NCBI RefSeq assembly: GCF_023093595.1
Contig: NZ_JALLIK010000081.1
Location: 1-40,112 of the forward strand
Origin: Thauera aromatica_A
GTDB lineage: Bacteria; Pseudomonadota; Gammaproteobacteria; Burkholderiales; Rhodocyclaceae
Reading direction: 5' to 3'
Length of the DNA stretch: 40,112 bases
Part shown: in pieces, positions 1 through 8,010 of the stretch
Layout of the letters: every line of letters begins with the position of its first letter
How positions within the stretch are numbered: position 1 is the first letter of the stretch
Position numbers and translations under genes: made by a program
The notes under the pieces: generated by a model
What the model was told of the DNA's origin: nothing
Database searches by the model: none
Seen by the model: only the letters and a program-made list of their open reading frames with translations

Positions 1-83
1 ATTCGCAGTTACCCGCGACACCCTTGCCGTTCAGCTAACTCTTCCCCTTGCCGGGCGAGTAGAGGACTTTCACCTCCAAGTGA

Positions 84-103
84 GTGCGCCCTGCCGGGCG
101 CAC
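84..103. other. Left-edge intergenic sequence with an 8-bp perfect hairpin
   Basis: Positions 84-91 (GTGCGCCC) and 96-103 (GGGCGCAC) form a perfect 8-bp inverted repeat around the loop TGCC. It lies just beyond the rplI terminator in the direction of rplI transcription. Its A-tract is on the side that would precede the hairpin on the minus strand, so it is not itself a minus-strand intrinsic terminator. The rest of 1-83 shows no convincing gene. Confidence 0.4.
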
Positions 104-104
104 C

Positions 105-136
105 AAAAAAAAAGGCTGCACGTGGCAGCCCTTTTT
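105..136 (-). terminator. Intrinsic terminator after rplI
   Basis: On the minus strand the stem GGCTGC/GCAGCC (125-130 with 114-119) encloses a 5-nt loop. It is followed by a run of nine T (complement of A 105-113) and preceded by a short A-run. It starts 19 bp past the rplI stop codon, which is the expected end of the rpsF-priB-rpsR-rplI transcript. The CTTTTT run on the plus strand at 131-136 means it could also work in the other direction. Confidence 0.85.
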
Positions 137-155
137 GATCGAGGACGCAATCGCC

Positions 156-605
156 TTACTGTTCGCCAACCACCGCGACGGTGACGTTCGCGAGCACGTC
201 GGCGTGAAGCGCGACTTCGAGCTGCACTTCACCAACCTGCTTGAGCGGGCCGTCCGGCATGCGGATCGAGGAGCGGTCGATGCCGAAGCCCTGGGCCGCG
301 AGCGCTTCAGCCACGTCGGCGTTGCTGACCGAACCGAACAGGCGGCCGTCCATGCCAGCCTTGCGGGCGACCTGGACGCTGACCCCTTCGAGCTTGCCGG
401 CGAGTTCCTGGGCGGCGGCGAGCTTTTCAGCCTGCACGCGCTCAAGCTCGGCGCGGCGCGCTTCGAATTCGGCCAGGTTGGCCTGCGTGGCACGCTTGGC
501 CTTGCCCTGAGGAATCAGGAAGTTGCGGGCGTAGCCGTCCTTGACCTTGACCACGTCGCCGAGACCACCGAGGTTGACGACCTTCTCGAGAAGAATGATT
601 TGCAT
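156..605 (-). CDS. rplI: 50S ribosomal protein L9
   Basis: This 149-residue protein matches the usual length of L9. It begins MQIILLEKVVNLGGLGD and continues with the Gly/Lys-rich stretch GYARNFLIPQGKA at about residues 24-36, the hallmark of the N-terminal rRNA-binding domain. A long charged helix (about residues 41-75) then links to the C-terminal domain, as in all bacterial L9 proteins. L9 binds 23S rRNA at the base of the L1 stalk and limits frameshifting. It is the last gene of the rpsF-priB-rpsR-rplI operon, 15 bp after rpsR, and is followed directly by a strong intrinsic terminator. Nothing in it looks unusual. Confidence 0.98.
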   Translation of the reverse strand: MQIILLEKVVNLGGLGDVVKVKDGYARNFLIPQGKAKRATQANLAEFEARRAELERVQAEKLAAAQELAGKLEGVSVQVARKAGMDGRLFGSVSNADVAEALAAQGFGIDRSSIRMPDGPLKQVGEVQLEVALHADVLANVTVAVVGEQ

Positions 606-620
606 GAGTTCGCTCCCCTC

Positions 621-896
621 TTACTGGTGCAGGTCGGTGTAAGGCATCAGCGCCAGGAAGCGGGCGCGCTTGACCGCGACCGACAGCTGGCGCTGGTAGC
701 CGGCCTTGGTCCCGGTGATGCGCGCCGGCATGATCTTGGCGTTTTCGGTGATGAAGTCCTTGAGGATATCGATATCCTTGTAGTCGACTTCCTCGATCTT
801 TTCCGCGGTAAAGCGGCAGAACTTGCGACGCTTGAACAGACCACGACCGCCGCGGTCGTCCTTCTTCTTGAACTTGGATTTGGGCTTGAAGGCCAT
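621..896 (-). CDS. rpsR: 30S ribosomal protein S18
   Basis: The 91-residue product has a basic, lysine-rich N-terminus (MAFKPKSKFKKKDDRGG). The S18 core follows, with FKRRKFCRFTAE, YKDIDILKDFITENAKIMPARITGTKA and the RQL-VAVKRARFLALMPY C-terminal segment. S18 pairs with S6 on the 30S platform, and the gene for S6 lies two genes upstream in the same operon. It is slightly longer than the 75-residue Escherichia coli protein because of the N-terminal basic extension, which is common in betaproteobacteria. It starts 2 bp after the priB stop, so translational coupling is likely. Confidence 0.98.
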   Translation of the reverse strand: MAFKPKSKFKKKDDRGGRGLFKRRKFCRFTAEKIEEVDYKDIDILKDFITENAKIMPARITGTKAGYQRQLSVAVKRARFLALMPYTDLHQ

Positions 897-898
897 TT

Positions 899-1198
899 TC
901 AGTTTCCTTCGAGAAATTCGATTGTGTTCAGGTGCAGGACCGGGTTGCGACTGCGCTGACTCTTCGCGGCGAGAAATCCGGTGGCGCGGATCGCCCCCCC
1001 CGGCACTGCCGAAGCCAGCACTGCAGCCAGTTCGCCCAACGCCACGGCCTGCACTTCGATCGAAACATCGCGGATCAGACCCGCTTCGAGCTGTTTCGAC
1101 GCATGCGCCAGGACACAGCTTGCGACCGGCACGCCGGCAGGCGTTCGACGCAGCGGCAGCACTTCGGCCACGCGCGCATCGAGGCGCAGTTCGTTCAC
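899..1198 (-). CDS. priB: Primosomal replication protein N (PriB)
   Basis: PriB is a small single-stranded-DNA-binding OB-fold protein that bridges PriA and DnaT when stalled replication forks restart. The frame is open from a TTG at 1213. The GTG at 1198 is preferred because it gives the family-typical start (V/M)NELRLDARVAEVLPLRRTP, for a product of 99 residues. E. coli PriB is about 104 residues. The C-terminal part keeps KSQRSRNPVLHLNTIEFLE, the usual ending of betaproteobacterial PriB. The position between rpsF and rpsR is a classic marker of beta- and gammaproteobacteria. No strong Shine-Dalgarno precedes either start, so coupling to rpsF is likely. Confidence 0.93.
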   Translation of the reverse strand: MNELRLDARVAEVLPLRRTPAGVPVASCVLAHASKQLEAGLIRDVSIEVQAVALGELAAVLASAVPGGAIRATGFLAAKSQRSRNPVLHLNTIEFLEGN

Positions 1199-1214
1199 AC
1201 CCGGATCAGGCAAA

Positions 1215-1601
1215 TCAGGCGGCAGCGGCTTCGCTGCCGGCCGGCTTGGCTTCGTCGGAGCCGGTGCTCAGTGAGCGCGACTTCTCTTCCTTCATCATCG
1301 GCGAAGGCGCGGTCACCGCCTTCTTCATCTTGATGGTGAGGTGGCGCAGCACGGCATCGTTGAACTTGAATGCGTGCTCGAGTTCGCCCAGCGTTTCGCC
1401 ATCGCACTCGATGTTCATCAGCACGTAGTGCGCCTTATGCACCTTCTGGATCGGGTAGGCCAGCTGGCGGCGACCCCAGTCTTCCAGGCGGTGGATCTGG
1501 CCGCTGCGGCCGGTGACGATGGTCTTGTAGCGCTCGACCATCGCCGGCACCTGTTCGGACTGGTCCGGGTGGACGATGAATACGATTTCGTAGTGTCGCA
1601 T
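1215..1601 (-). CDS. rpsF: 30S ribosomal protein S6
   Basis: S6 binds the 30S platform as a heterodimer with S18. The frame is open further upstream, but the ATG at 1601 is chosen for two reasons. It is preceded by AAGGAGTCTGC, a strong ribosome-binding site, and it gives the canonical N-terminus MRHYEIVFIVHPDQSEQVPAM. The product has 128 residues, with the typical motif YPIQKVHKAHYVLMNIE at about residues 51-67. The C-terminus ends in a charged and Ala-rich tail, as is common in S6. It is the first gene of the operon, with a sigma-70-like promoter about 70-100 bp upstream. Confidence 0.98.
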   Translation of the reverse strand: MRHYEIVFIVHPDQSEQVPAMVERYKTIVTGRSGQIHRLEDWGRRQLAYPIQKVHKAHYVLMNIECDGETLGELEHAFKFNDAVLRHLTIKMKKAVTAPSPMMKEEKSRSLSTGSDEAKPAGSEAAAA

Positions 1602-1671
1602 GCAGACTCCTTGCGGTTGTTTGAAGCAGCTCCCCGGCATGCGAATCCGGTGGAGCAAGGGGAAGAGCGGA

Positions 1672-1699
1672 ATTCTAGCCACAAATACTGAAAAATCAA
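1672..1699 (-). promoter_or_regulatory. Sigma-70-type promoter for the rpsF operon
   Basis: On the minus strand the hexamer TTGATT (1699-1694) is separated by 16 bp from TAGAAT (1677-1672). The matches to TTGACA and TATAAT are 4 of 6 and 5 of 6. The predicted transcript starts near 1665, leaving a leader of about 60-65 nt before the rpsF ATG. The local sequence is much more AT-rich than its surroundings. No other promoter-like sequence in this gap is as good. Confidence 0.6.
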
Positions 1700-1843
1700 A
1701 GTTTCGCATCACTCCGCGCAAGCTCTGCCGCAGGCGTTACAAAACCCCGCTTACACTCTTCTCCGCTGCACGCACCGCGTCTCGCCTACGATTCAAGCAT
1801 CGGGGAACAGCCCCGGAACGACCGCACGAACGAGACCGATCTC

Positions 1844-2170
1844 ATGAGCACGACCATCATCCGCAAGACCTTCACCGCACTACTGTGCGGTTGCGTCCTC
1901 GCCACCGGCGCAACGGCAGCGCATGCCGACCGCTGGGACAGCCGTGATCATGGCTGGGAACACAAGAAGCACCACCACCATCACCACCATCAGGACAAGC
2001 ACGTCGTTTATCGGGAAACGGTGGTCGTACGCGAGCACCCGCGTTACTACCGGCCTCCGGTGGTCCATCACCACTACCATGAAAGGCCGTACCGCTCCTA
2101 CAGCTACAGCCGCTCGCCGGCAGTGGTGATCGGGATCAACATTCCCCCGATCGTCATCCCGATCCGCTGA
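1844..2170 (+). CDS. Small exported His-rich protein of unknown function
   Basis: This is a 108-residue protein. Residues 1-28 form a signal peptide: basic MSTTIIRK, a hydrophobic core rich in Ala, Leu and Cys, and an AHA cleavage site before DRWD. The mature part is very rich in His, Tyr and Arg, with seven consecutive His at about 43-49 and a further HHHYHERPYRSYSYS segment. It ends in a short hydrophobic tail, VVIGINIPPIVIPIR. I do not recognise a named family. The composition suggests periplasmic or cell-surface metal binding, which is inference. The gene stands alone between divergent rpsF and convergent hrpA. Upstream, TACACT at 1752-1757 is a weak -10 candidate. Confidence 0.75.
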   Translation: MSTTIIRKTFTALLCGCVLATGATAAHADRWDSRDHGWEHKKHHHHHHHQDKHVVYRETVVVREHPRYYRPPVVHHHYHERPYRSYSYSRSPAVVIGINIPPIVIPIR

Positions 2171-2239
2171 TTCGCGCGCGAGCGCCACGCGGGCTCGGAC
2201 GAAGCCGCCTGGACAGAGCCGACCTTGGCGCGGCCAGCC

Positions 2240-5200
2240 TTAACGCGGCCGGCTCTTCCATATTTTCTGCAGGCGCTTGGCCGACACCGGCATCGGGGTC
2301 TTCAGTTCCTGCGCGAACAAACCCACCCGTAGCTCCTCGAGCAGCCAGCGGAACTCCTCCAGCGCCGGATCATCCACCGCGGCCCGGCGGCGGTCACTGC
2401 GTTCGCGCTCCCAGGCTTGAGCCAGGCCTTTCCACTCGGCCATCGCCTGAGCGTCGCGCGCCGGATTGTTGCGAAGTTTGTCGAGCCGCACCGACACGCC
2501 CTTGAGATAGCGCGGAAAGTGCGCCAGACGCTCCCACGGAAACGCGACCAGGAAATCCTTCGGCAGCAGGCCGGCGAGCTGGGCCTGGATGTCGGCTACG
2601 ACCTCCGGAAAGGACTTCAGCCCGGAGAGGCGCTTTTGCACCCCGAGATGCTCGGCGACGAGCTGGTTGGCCAGGCGTATGAATTCCTGCGCCACCAGGC
2701 TGACACGGGGTTTGGCTTCAGTGCAGCGGCGGGTGAAGGATTCGGCATCGGCCGGCAGGGGTTCGAGCAGGCAGCAGCGTGCCAGCGTCGCCTCGACCAG
2801 CCGCCCCTTCAGTTCGGCTTCGGTGCCGAAGCTCATATACTGCAGCGCCAGGTCGCGCAGTCCCGGCAAGCGTTCGATGGCGCGCACCTGGTCCTTCAGG
2901 CTCAGCGCGAACAGCCGCAACAGGCCGCGGCGGTGCACCCGCGCAGCCTCTTCCGGCGTGTCGTAGGGGCGCAGCGAGACGCTGTCACCGTCGTCGTGCA
3001 GCGCGGGAAAACCGATCACTTCGCGACCGGCGACGCGGATTTCCAGCAGCTCGGGCAAGGCCCCGAACGTCCACGCGGCAAACCCGGACAGCGCACCACC
3101 GGCAAAAGCATCGCCCCCCCCGGCACCACCCGCCGACACTCCATGCGCCCCGCGTTCGCCGCCGCGCTCACCGCCTTCGCTCCCGCCCGCCGCGGCTGCG
3201 GCACGGTTCGCGGCGGATCCCGCCCCCTCCTTGCCCGTCTCTCCAGCTGCCGACCGCGCTGCGGCCAGCGCCCCGCCGATCGTCGCCGCCGAAAAGCGCG
3301 CCGCCACCTGCTCGCGAAAGCGCGTGCGCAGCTCCATCAGGTTGCGCGACTGCCCCAGCACCCGGCCGTGCTCGTCGATCACGCGAAAGTTCATGAAGCC
3401 ATGCGGCTTGAGGTTCTCCGCGCGGAAGCTCTCCAGCGGCAGCTTCAGCTGCACGCGCTCCTCGACAAAGCGCTGCAAGGTCTTCAACAGCGGCTCGTCG
3501 AGGTCGAACTCGCCGGCCTCGAACGCCGCCATGAACGCCGCCGCGCTCTCGGCCACCGGCTGCAGGCGGTGGCGATGCTTCTGCGGCACGGTCTTCATCA
3601 GCGCCGCGACCTTCTCTTCCAGCAGCCCCGGCACCAGCCACTCGCAGCGATTGGCAGGAACCTGATTGAGCATCGCCAGCGGCACGATCAGCGTCACCCC
3701 GTCGTCGGCCTCGCCGGGCTGGTGCAAGTAAACAAGCTTCAGCTTCTGCCCCAGCACATCGAGCGCCGGGGGGAAGCGCTCGGTGGTGACGCCCTCGGCC
3801 TCGTGGCGCATCAACTGCTCGCGCGACAGGTGCAGCAGCTTCGGCTCGGCCTTTTCCGCCGGCTTGCGCCAGGCCTCGAACGCGGCGAGGTCCAGCACCT
3901 CCGCGGGGATCTTGCTGTCGTAGAAGGCCTCGATCAGGGCCTCATCCACCAGCACGTCGGGGCGGCGCGACTTGTGCTCGAGGCGCTCGATCTCCGCTAC
4001 CAGGCGCTGGTTGTGGGTGAGGAAAGGCATCGCCCGCGCCGGCCCCTCGGCGATCTCGCCCTGCACCAGGCCTTCGCGGATCAGCAGCTCCCGGCACAGC
4101 GCCGGATCGATCTCGCGGTAGGGTACGCCGCGGCGCGGGTAGATCACCAAGCCGTACAGCGAGCCGCGCTCCCAGGCGCGCACCGCGCCGGACGACTTCG
4201 ACCAGTGCGGCTCGAACACCTGGCGCCTGACCAGATGGCCACCGACGTCCTCCACCCACTCCGGTTCGATGCGCGCGATGCAGCGGCCGAACAGGCGGCT
4301 GGTCTCGACCTGCTCGGCGGCCATGATCCACTTACCCGCCTTCTTCGCCAGCGCCGAGCCGGGGTGGGGCCAGAACTTGATCCCGCGCGCGCCCAGGTAG
4401 GCGCCGGCCTGCGCGCCCTTGCCACCACCCTCTCCGTCCTCCACCTTGCAGCCGATGTTGCCGAGCAGGCCGGCGAGCAAGGCCTTGTGGATCGCCTCGT
4501 AGTTTGCCGGCTGGGTGTTTTCCTTCCAGCCGTGTTCGGTGCACAAGGAGTGGAGCTGGGTGAACACGTCGCGCCACTCGCGCATGCGCAGGTATGAAAG
4601 GAAGTGCTTCTTGCACCAGGCCTTCTGCTTGCTGGACGATTCGTGGCGCTGGACTTCGTCCCAGGCCTTCCACACGAGCCAATACCACAGAAACTCGGAC
4701 TTCTGGTCCTGTTCGCCGCCGCGGAACTTCGCGTGCGCCTGGTCGGCCGCACCCGGACTATCCTGCGGGCGCTCGCGCGGGTCCTGCACCGACAGCGCGG
4801 CGGCGATCACCAGCACTTCGGCGAGCGCACCGCGGTCGCGCGCAGCGAGGATCATGCGGCCGATGCGCGGGTCGAGCGGCAGCCTGGCGAGCTCGACGCC
4901 GGTCGGCGTGAGCTTGCGTTCATCGTCATCGCTCACCGCGCCGAGCTCGGCGAGCAAGGCATAACCGTCACCGATCAGGCGCGAACCCGGCGCATCGATG
5001 AAGGGGAAGTCCTCCACCGCGCCGAGCCGGAGTGCCTTCATGCGCAGGATCACCCCGGCGAGCGAGGCGCGCAGGATCTCGGGGTCGGTGTGCGCCGGGC
5101 GGCGATTGAAATCGTCCTCGTCGTAGAGGCGCAGGCAGATCCCGTCCATGACCCGGCCGCAACGCCCGGCGCGCTGCTGCGCCGCCGACTGCGCGATCTT

Positions 5201-6418
5201 CTCGATCTGCAGCTGCTCGACCTTGTTGCGCGGCGAGTAGCGCTTGACCCGCGCCAGCCCGGTATCGACCACGTAACGGATGCCCGGCACGGTCAGCGAA
5301 GTCTCGGCGACGTTGGTCGACAACACCACCCGCCGCCCGTTCGAGGGCGAGAACACCCGCGCCTGCTCCTGCGCCGACTGGCGCGCGAACAGCGGCAGGA
5401 TCTCGGTGCCCGGCAGGTGATGGGCCTTCCGCAGGGCCTCGGCCGCTTCGCGGATCTCGCGCTCGCCGGGCAGGAACACCAGCACGTCGCCCGGCCCGCA
5501 GCGCTGGGCCTCATCGACCGCATCGACCAGCGCGTCCATCAGGTCGCGGCCCCTGTCCTTCCGCGGCGCGGCGGCGCGCTCGCCCTCCTCGCCCTCCTCA
5601 CCCGCCACCGGGCGGTAACGCAGCTCGATCGGATAGAGCCGGCCCGACACTTCGATCACCGGCGCCGGCGTCCCGGCGGCATCGGCGAAATGCTGCGCGA
5701 AGCGCTCCGCATCGAGCGTCGCCGAGGTCACTACCACCTTGAGGTCGGGCCGGCGCGGCAGCAACGTCTTCAGGTAGCCGAGCAGGAAATCGATGTTGAG
5801 GCTGCGCTCGTGGGCCTCGTCGATGATCAGCGTGTCGTAGGCGGCGAGCAGCGGATCGGTCTGGGTTTCGGCGAGCAGGATGCCGTCGGTCATCAGCTTG
5901 ACGTAGCTCGCCGGGCCGATCTTGTCGGTAAACCGGATCTTGTAGCCGACCGCCTGGCCGAGCGGGCTGGCGAGTTCCTGGGCGATGCGGCTCGCGGTCG
6001 CGCGCGCCGCCAGCCGGCGCGGCTGGGTGTGGCCGATCAGGCCGGCGACGCCGCGCCCCAGCGTCAGCGCGATCTTGGGCAGCTGGGTGGTCTTGCCCGA
6101 GCCGGTCTCGCCGCAGACGATGATCACCTGGTGGGCGGCGAGCGCGGCGGCGATCTCGTCGCGACGTGCCGACACCGGCAGCTCGGGCGGAAACCCGGGC
6201 ACCGGCAGCGCGGCACGGCGCGCGGCGAAGGCGGCGCGCGAACGCGCGAGCAGGGCCTCGAAATCGGCCTGCAGGCGGGCCGGACGATCGCCGCCGGAGC
6301 GTGCGCCGCGGCCCAGTTCGCGCGCCAGCCGGCGCAGGCGGGGGCGATCCGCGCTCAGGCAGTCGTCAAGGTCGGGGGGTCGGGACGGGCGGACGGCGCC
6401 CTGGGGTTCAGCCCTCAT
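2240..6418 (-). CDS. hrpA: ATP-dependent RNA helicase HrpA (DEAH box)
   Basis: This is a very large DEAH-box RNA helicase of 1392 residues. Members of the family rescue stalled ribosomes and process mRNA. The Walker A motif GETGSGKT is at 103-110, the DEAH box at 200-203, and motif III SAT follows shortly after (VVVTSATLDAERF). Motif VI QRAGRCGR lies further on, and the long HrpA-specific C-terminal domain ends in LKTPMPVSAKRLQKIW. A low-complexity Gly/Ala/Glu-rich insertion at about residues 1040-1107 (roughly 3096-3300) makes it longer than the roughly 1300-residue E. coli protein. The ATG at 6418 is the first start. GATAAT on the minus strand at 6453-6448 is a plausible -10, but no good -35 is visible. 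Confidence 0.97.
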   Translation of the reverse strand: MRAEPQGAVRPSRPPDLDDCLSADRPRLRRLARELGRGARSGGDRPARLQADFEALLARSRAAFAARRAALPVPGFPPELPVSARRDEIAAALAAHQVIIVCGETGSGKTTQLPKIALTLGRGVAGLIGHTQPRRLAARATASRIAQELASPLGQAVGYKIRFTDKIGPASYVKLMTDGILLAETQTDPLLAAYDTLIIDEAHERSLNIDFLLGYLKTLLPRRPDLKVVVTSATLDAERFAQHFADAAGTPAPVIEVSGRLYPIELRYRPVAGEEGEEGERAAAPRKDRGRDLMDALVDAVDEAQRCGPGDVLVFLPGEREIREAAEALRKAHHLPGTEILPLFARQSAQEQARVFSPSNGRRVVLSTNVAETSLTVPGIRYVVDTGLARVKRYSPRNKVEQLQIEKIAQSAAQQRAGRCGRVMDGICLRLYDEDDFNRRPAHTDPEILRASLAGVILRMKALRLGAVEDFPFIDAPGSRLIGDGYALLAELGAVSDDDERKLTPTGVELARLPLDPRIGRMILAARDRGALAEVLVIAAALSVQDPRERPQDSPGAADQAHAKFRGGEQDQKSEFLWYWLVWKAWDEVQRHESSSKQKAWCKKHFLSYLRMREWRDVFTQLHSLCTEHGWKENTQPANYEAIHKALLAGLLGNIGCKVEDGEGGGKGAQAGAYLGARGIKFWPHPGSALAKKAGKWIMAAEQVETSRLFGRCIARIEPEWVEDVGGHLVRRQVFEPHWSKSSGAVRAWERGSLYGLVIYPRRGVPYREIDPALCRELLIREGLVQGEIAEGPARAMPFLTHNQRLVAEIERLEHKSRRPDVLVDEALIEAFYDSKIPAEVLDLAAFEAWRKPAEKAEPKLLHLSREQLMRHEAEGVTTERFPPALDVLGQKLKLVYLHQPGEADDGVTLIVPLAMLNQVPANRCEWLVPGLLEEKVAALMKTVPQKHRHRLQPVAESAAAFMAAFEAGEFDLDEPLLKTLQRFVEERVQLKLPLESFRAENLKPHGFMNFRVIDEHGRVLGQSRNLMELRTRFREQVAARFSAATIGGALAAARSAAGETGKEGAGSAANRAAAAAGGSEGGERGGERGAHGVSAGGAGGGDAFAGGALSGFAAWTFGALPELLEIRVAGREVIGFPALHDDGDSVSLRPYDTPEEAARVHRRGLLRLFALSLKDQVRAIERLPGLRDLALQYMSFGTEAELKGRLVEATLARCCLLEPLPADAESFTRRCTEAKPRVSLVAQEFIRLANQLVAEHLGVQKRLSGLKSFPEVVADIQAQLAGLLPKDFLVAFPWERLAHFPRYLKGVSVRLDKLRNNPARDAQAMAEWKGLAQAWERERSDRRRAAVDDPALEEFRWLLEELRVGLFAQELKTPMPVSAKRLQKIWKSRPR

Positions 6419-6508
6419 GGATTCGCATTCGGCTCGATTGGGCGCGCATTATCCCCTTGTCGGCGCGGCAGTGCGACAATACGCGCCAACGCCTCGAAGA
6501 GTCCGACC

Positions 6509-7030
6509 ATGCCTGTCCATCCGATCGCCGCCGTCGTCTACAAGCCCACCGACCACATCGAAGCCCTGCTCGCCCGCGCCACCCGCGCCCTCGGCGAGCG
6601 TGGCGTTAAGCTCGGCGGTGTGCTCCAGCACGACGTCGCCAACGTCATCGAGGAAGACCCCTGCGCGATGCAGCTCGAGAACCTCGAGACCGGCGAAAGC
6701 ATTCCGCTGTCGCAGGAGCTGGGCCGCGGTTCGGTGTCGTGCCGGGTGGACCCGGACGCGCTGGCGCGCGGCTCGGTCGCGGTGCGCGGTGCGATCGCGC
6801 GCGGCGTCCATCTCATCGTCATCAACAAGTTCGGCGCCCAGGAGGCGTTCGGTGCCGGCCTGCGCGACGAGATGGGCGAAGCCGTGCTCGCCGGTGTGCC
6901 GCTGCTCACCGCGGTGGGCGAGCGCTTCCTCGCCGAATGGGAGGAATTCACCGGCGGCGACTGCACCCTGCTGCCGCCCGACGTGGACGCAGTCCTGCGC
7001 TGGTGGTCCGAGCTTCAGGTCGACCTCTGA
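6509..7030 (+). CDS. DUF2478 family protein
   Basis: This 173-residue soluble protein starts MPVHPIAAVVYKPTDHIEALL, and GVKLGGVLQHDV follows at about 34-45. Both look like DUF2478, a family of unknown function with a P-loop-like Rossmann fold. Conserved-looking segments are GRGSVSCRVDPDAL and HLIVINKFGAQEAFGAGLRDEM. The second resembles the region of nucleoside-triphosphatase-like proteins that reports on a neighbouring subunit. Some family members lie near molybdate transport genes. Here the neighbours are hrpA (divergent) and uppP, which give no clue. The ATG at 6509 has no strong ribosome-binding site. The family call rests on memory of the pattern. Confidence 0.7.
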   Translation: MPVHPIAAVVYKPTDHIEALLARATRALGERGVKLGGVLQHDVANVIEEDPCAMQLENLETGESIPLSQELGRGSVSCRVDPDALARGSVAVRGAIARGVHLIVINKFGAQEAFGAGLRDEMGEAVLAGVPLLTAVGERFLAEWEEFTGGDCTLLPPDVDAVLRWWSELQVDL

Positions 7031-7080
7031 CTCCTCGACGGCCCCCCGGCTGCGGCGACGGCGGCGCGCCCCCCGCCCGC

Positions 7081-7086
7081 TATAAT
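7081..7086 (+). promoter_or_regulatory. Perfect TATAAT, possible -10 for uppP
   Basis: TATAAT occurs in the 144-bp GC-rich gap before uppP, 88 bp upstream of its ATG. No recognisable -35 lies 16-18 bp upstream (the sequence there is GC-only). The match is exact in a region where such a hexamer is unlikely by composition, so I keep it as a candidate only. Confidence 0.35.
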
Positions 7087-7174
7087 CCCGGGCTTCGCGC
7101 CCACGCCACAACGCCGTCGCCGACACCGGCCGCCCGGCGCCGCCTCCTCCCAATCTGTCGGACACCCCCGCTGC

Positions 7175-7999
7175 ATGGATTTTCCCCTCCTCCTCATCGC
7201 CCTCGTCCTCGGCATCATCGAAGGCCTCACCGAATTTCTCCCGGTCTCGTCCACCGGCCACCTGATCATCGTCGGCGATCTGCTCGGCTACACCGACGAC
7301 ACCAGCAAGGTGTTCAAGATCGTCATCCAGCTCGCCGCCATCCTCGCCGTGTGCTGGGACTACCGCGACAAGCTGGCCGCCGTCGCCGCCGGGCTGCCCG
7401 CCGAGCGCAGCGCGCGCCGCTTCGTCGGTCTGCTGTTCGTCGGCTTCCTGCCCGCCGCGGTCCTCGGACTGATGTTCCATTCCACGATCAAGGGCCTGCT
7501 GTTCAACCCGATCACCGTCGCCAGCGCCCTGGTGGTCGGCGGCCTGGTGATCCTCTACGTCGAAAAGCGCGCCTACCATCCGCGCCTGAATGCGGTCGAC
7601 GAGCTGCGCTGGACGGATGCGCTGAAGGTTGGCTTCGCCCAGGCGCTGGCGATGATTCCGGGCACCTCGCGCTCGGGAGCGACGATCATGGGCGGGCTGA
7701 TTTTCGGCCTGTCGCGCAAGACCGCGGCCGAGTTCTCCTTCTTCCTCGCCATCCCGACGATGTTCGCCGCCACCGCCTACGACCTGTACAAGAACTGGGC
7801 GCTGCTGCGGCTCGAAGACCTGCCGGTGTTCGCCGTCGGTTTCATCGCCTCCTTCGTCGCCGCGATGTGGGCGGTGAAAGGCTTCATCCGCTTCATCTCC
7901 AACCACACCTTCATCGCCTTCGCCTGGTACCGCATCGCCTTCGGCCTGTTCGTGCTCGCGACCTGGCAGTTCGGCTGGGTGGCGTGGTCGGAACCCTGA
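7175..7999 (+). CDS. uppP: Undecaprenyl-diphosphate phosphatase (UppP/BacA)
   Basis: This 274-residue integral membrane enzyme dephosphorylates undecaprenyl pyrophosphate, recycling the lipid carrier for peptidoglycan and other envelope glycans. Overexpression gives bacitracin resistance. Both family signatures are present: EGLTEFLPVSSTGH at residues 16-29, carrying the catalytic Glu and Ser, and PGTSRSGAT at 162-170, carrying the catalytic Arg. About seven or eight hydrophobic helices fill the rest, and the length is typical. The ribosome-binding site before ATG 7175 is weak. The downstream esterase begins 11 bp after the stop, so the two are probably cotranscribed. Confidence 0.97.
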   Translation: MDFPLLLIALVLGIIEGLTEFLPVSSTGHLIIVGDLLGYTDDTSKVFKIVIQLAAILAVCWDYRDKLAAVAAGLPAERSARRFVGLLFVGFLPAAVLGLMFHSTIKGLLFNPITVASALVVGGLVILYVEKRAYHPRLNAVDELRWTDALKVGFAQALAMIPGTSRSGATIMGGLIFGLSRKTAAEFSFFLAIPTMFAATAYDLYKNWALLRLEDLPVFAVGFIASFVAAMWAVKGFIRFISNHTFIAFAWYRIAFGLFVLATWQFGWVAWSEP

Positions 8000-8010
8000 G
8001 CCCGCCGCCG

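Noticed and set aside
84..105. tRNA 3' end suggested by GGGCGCACCA at the left edge
   Set aside because: There is no T-arm, anticodon arm or acceptor partner at the required distance upstream within the visible sequence.
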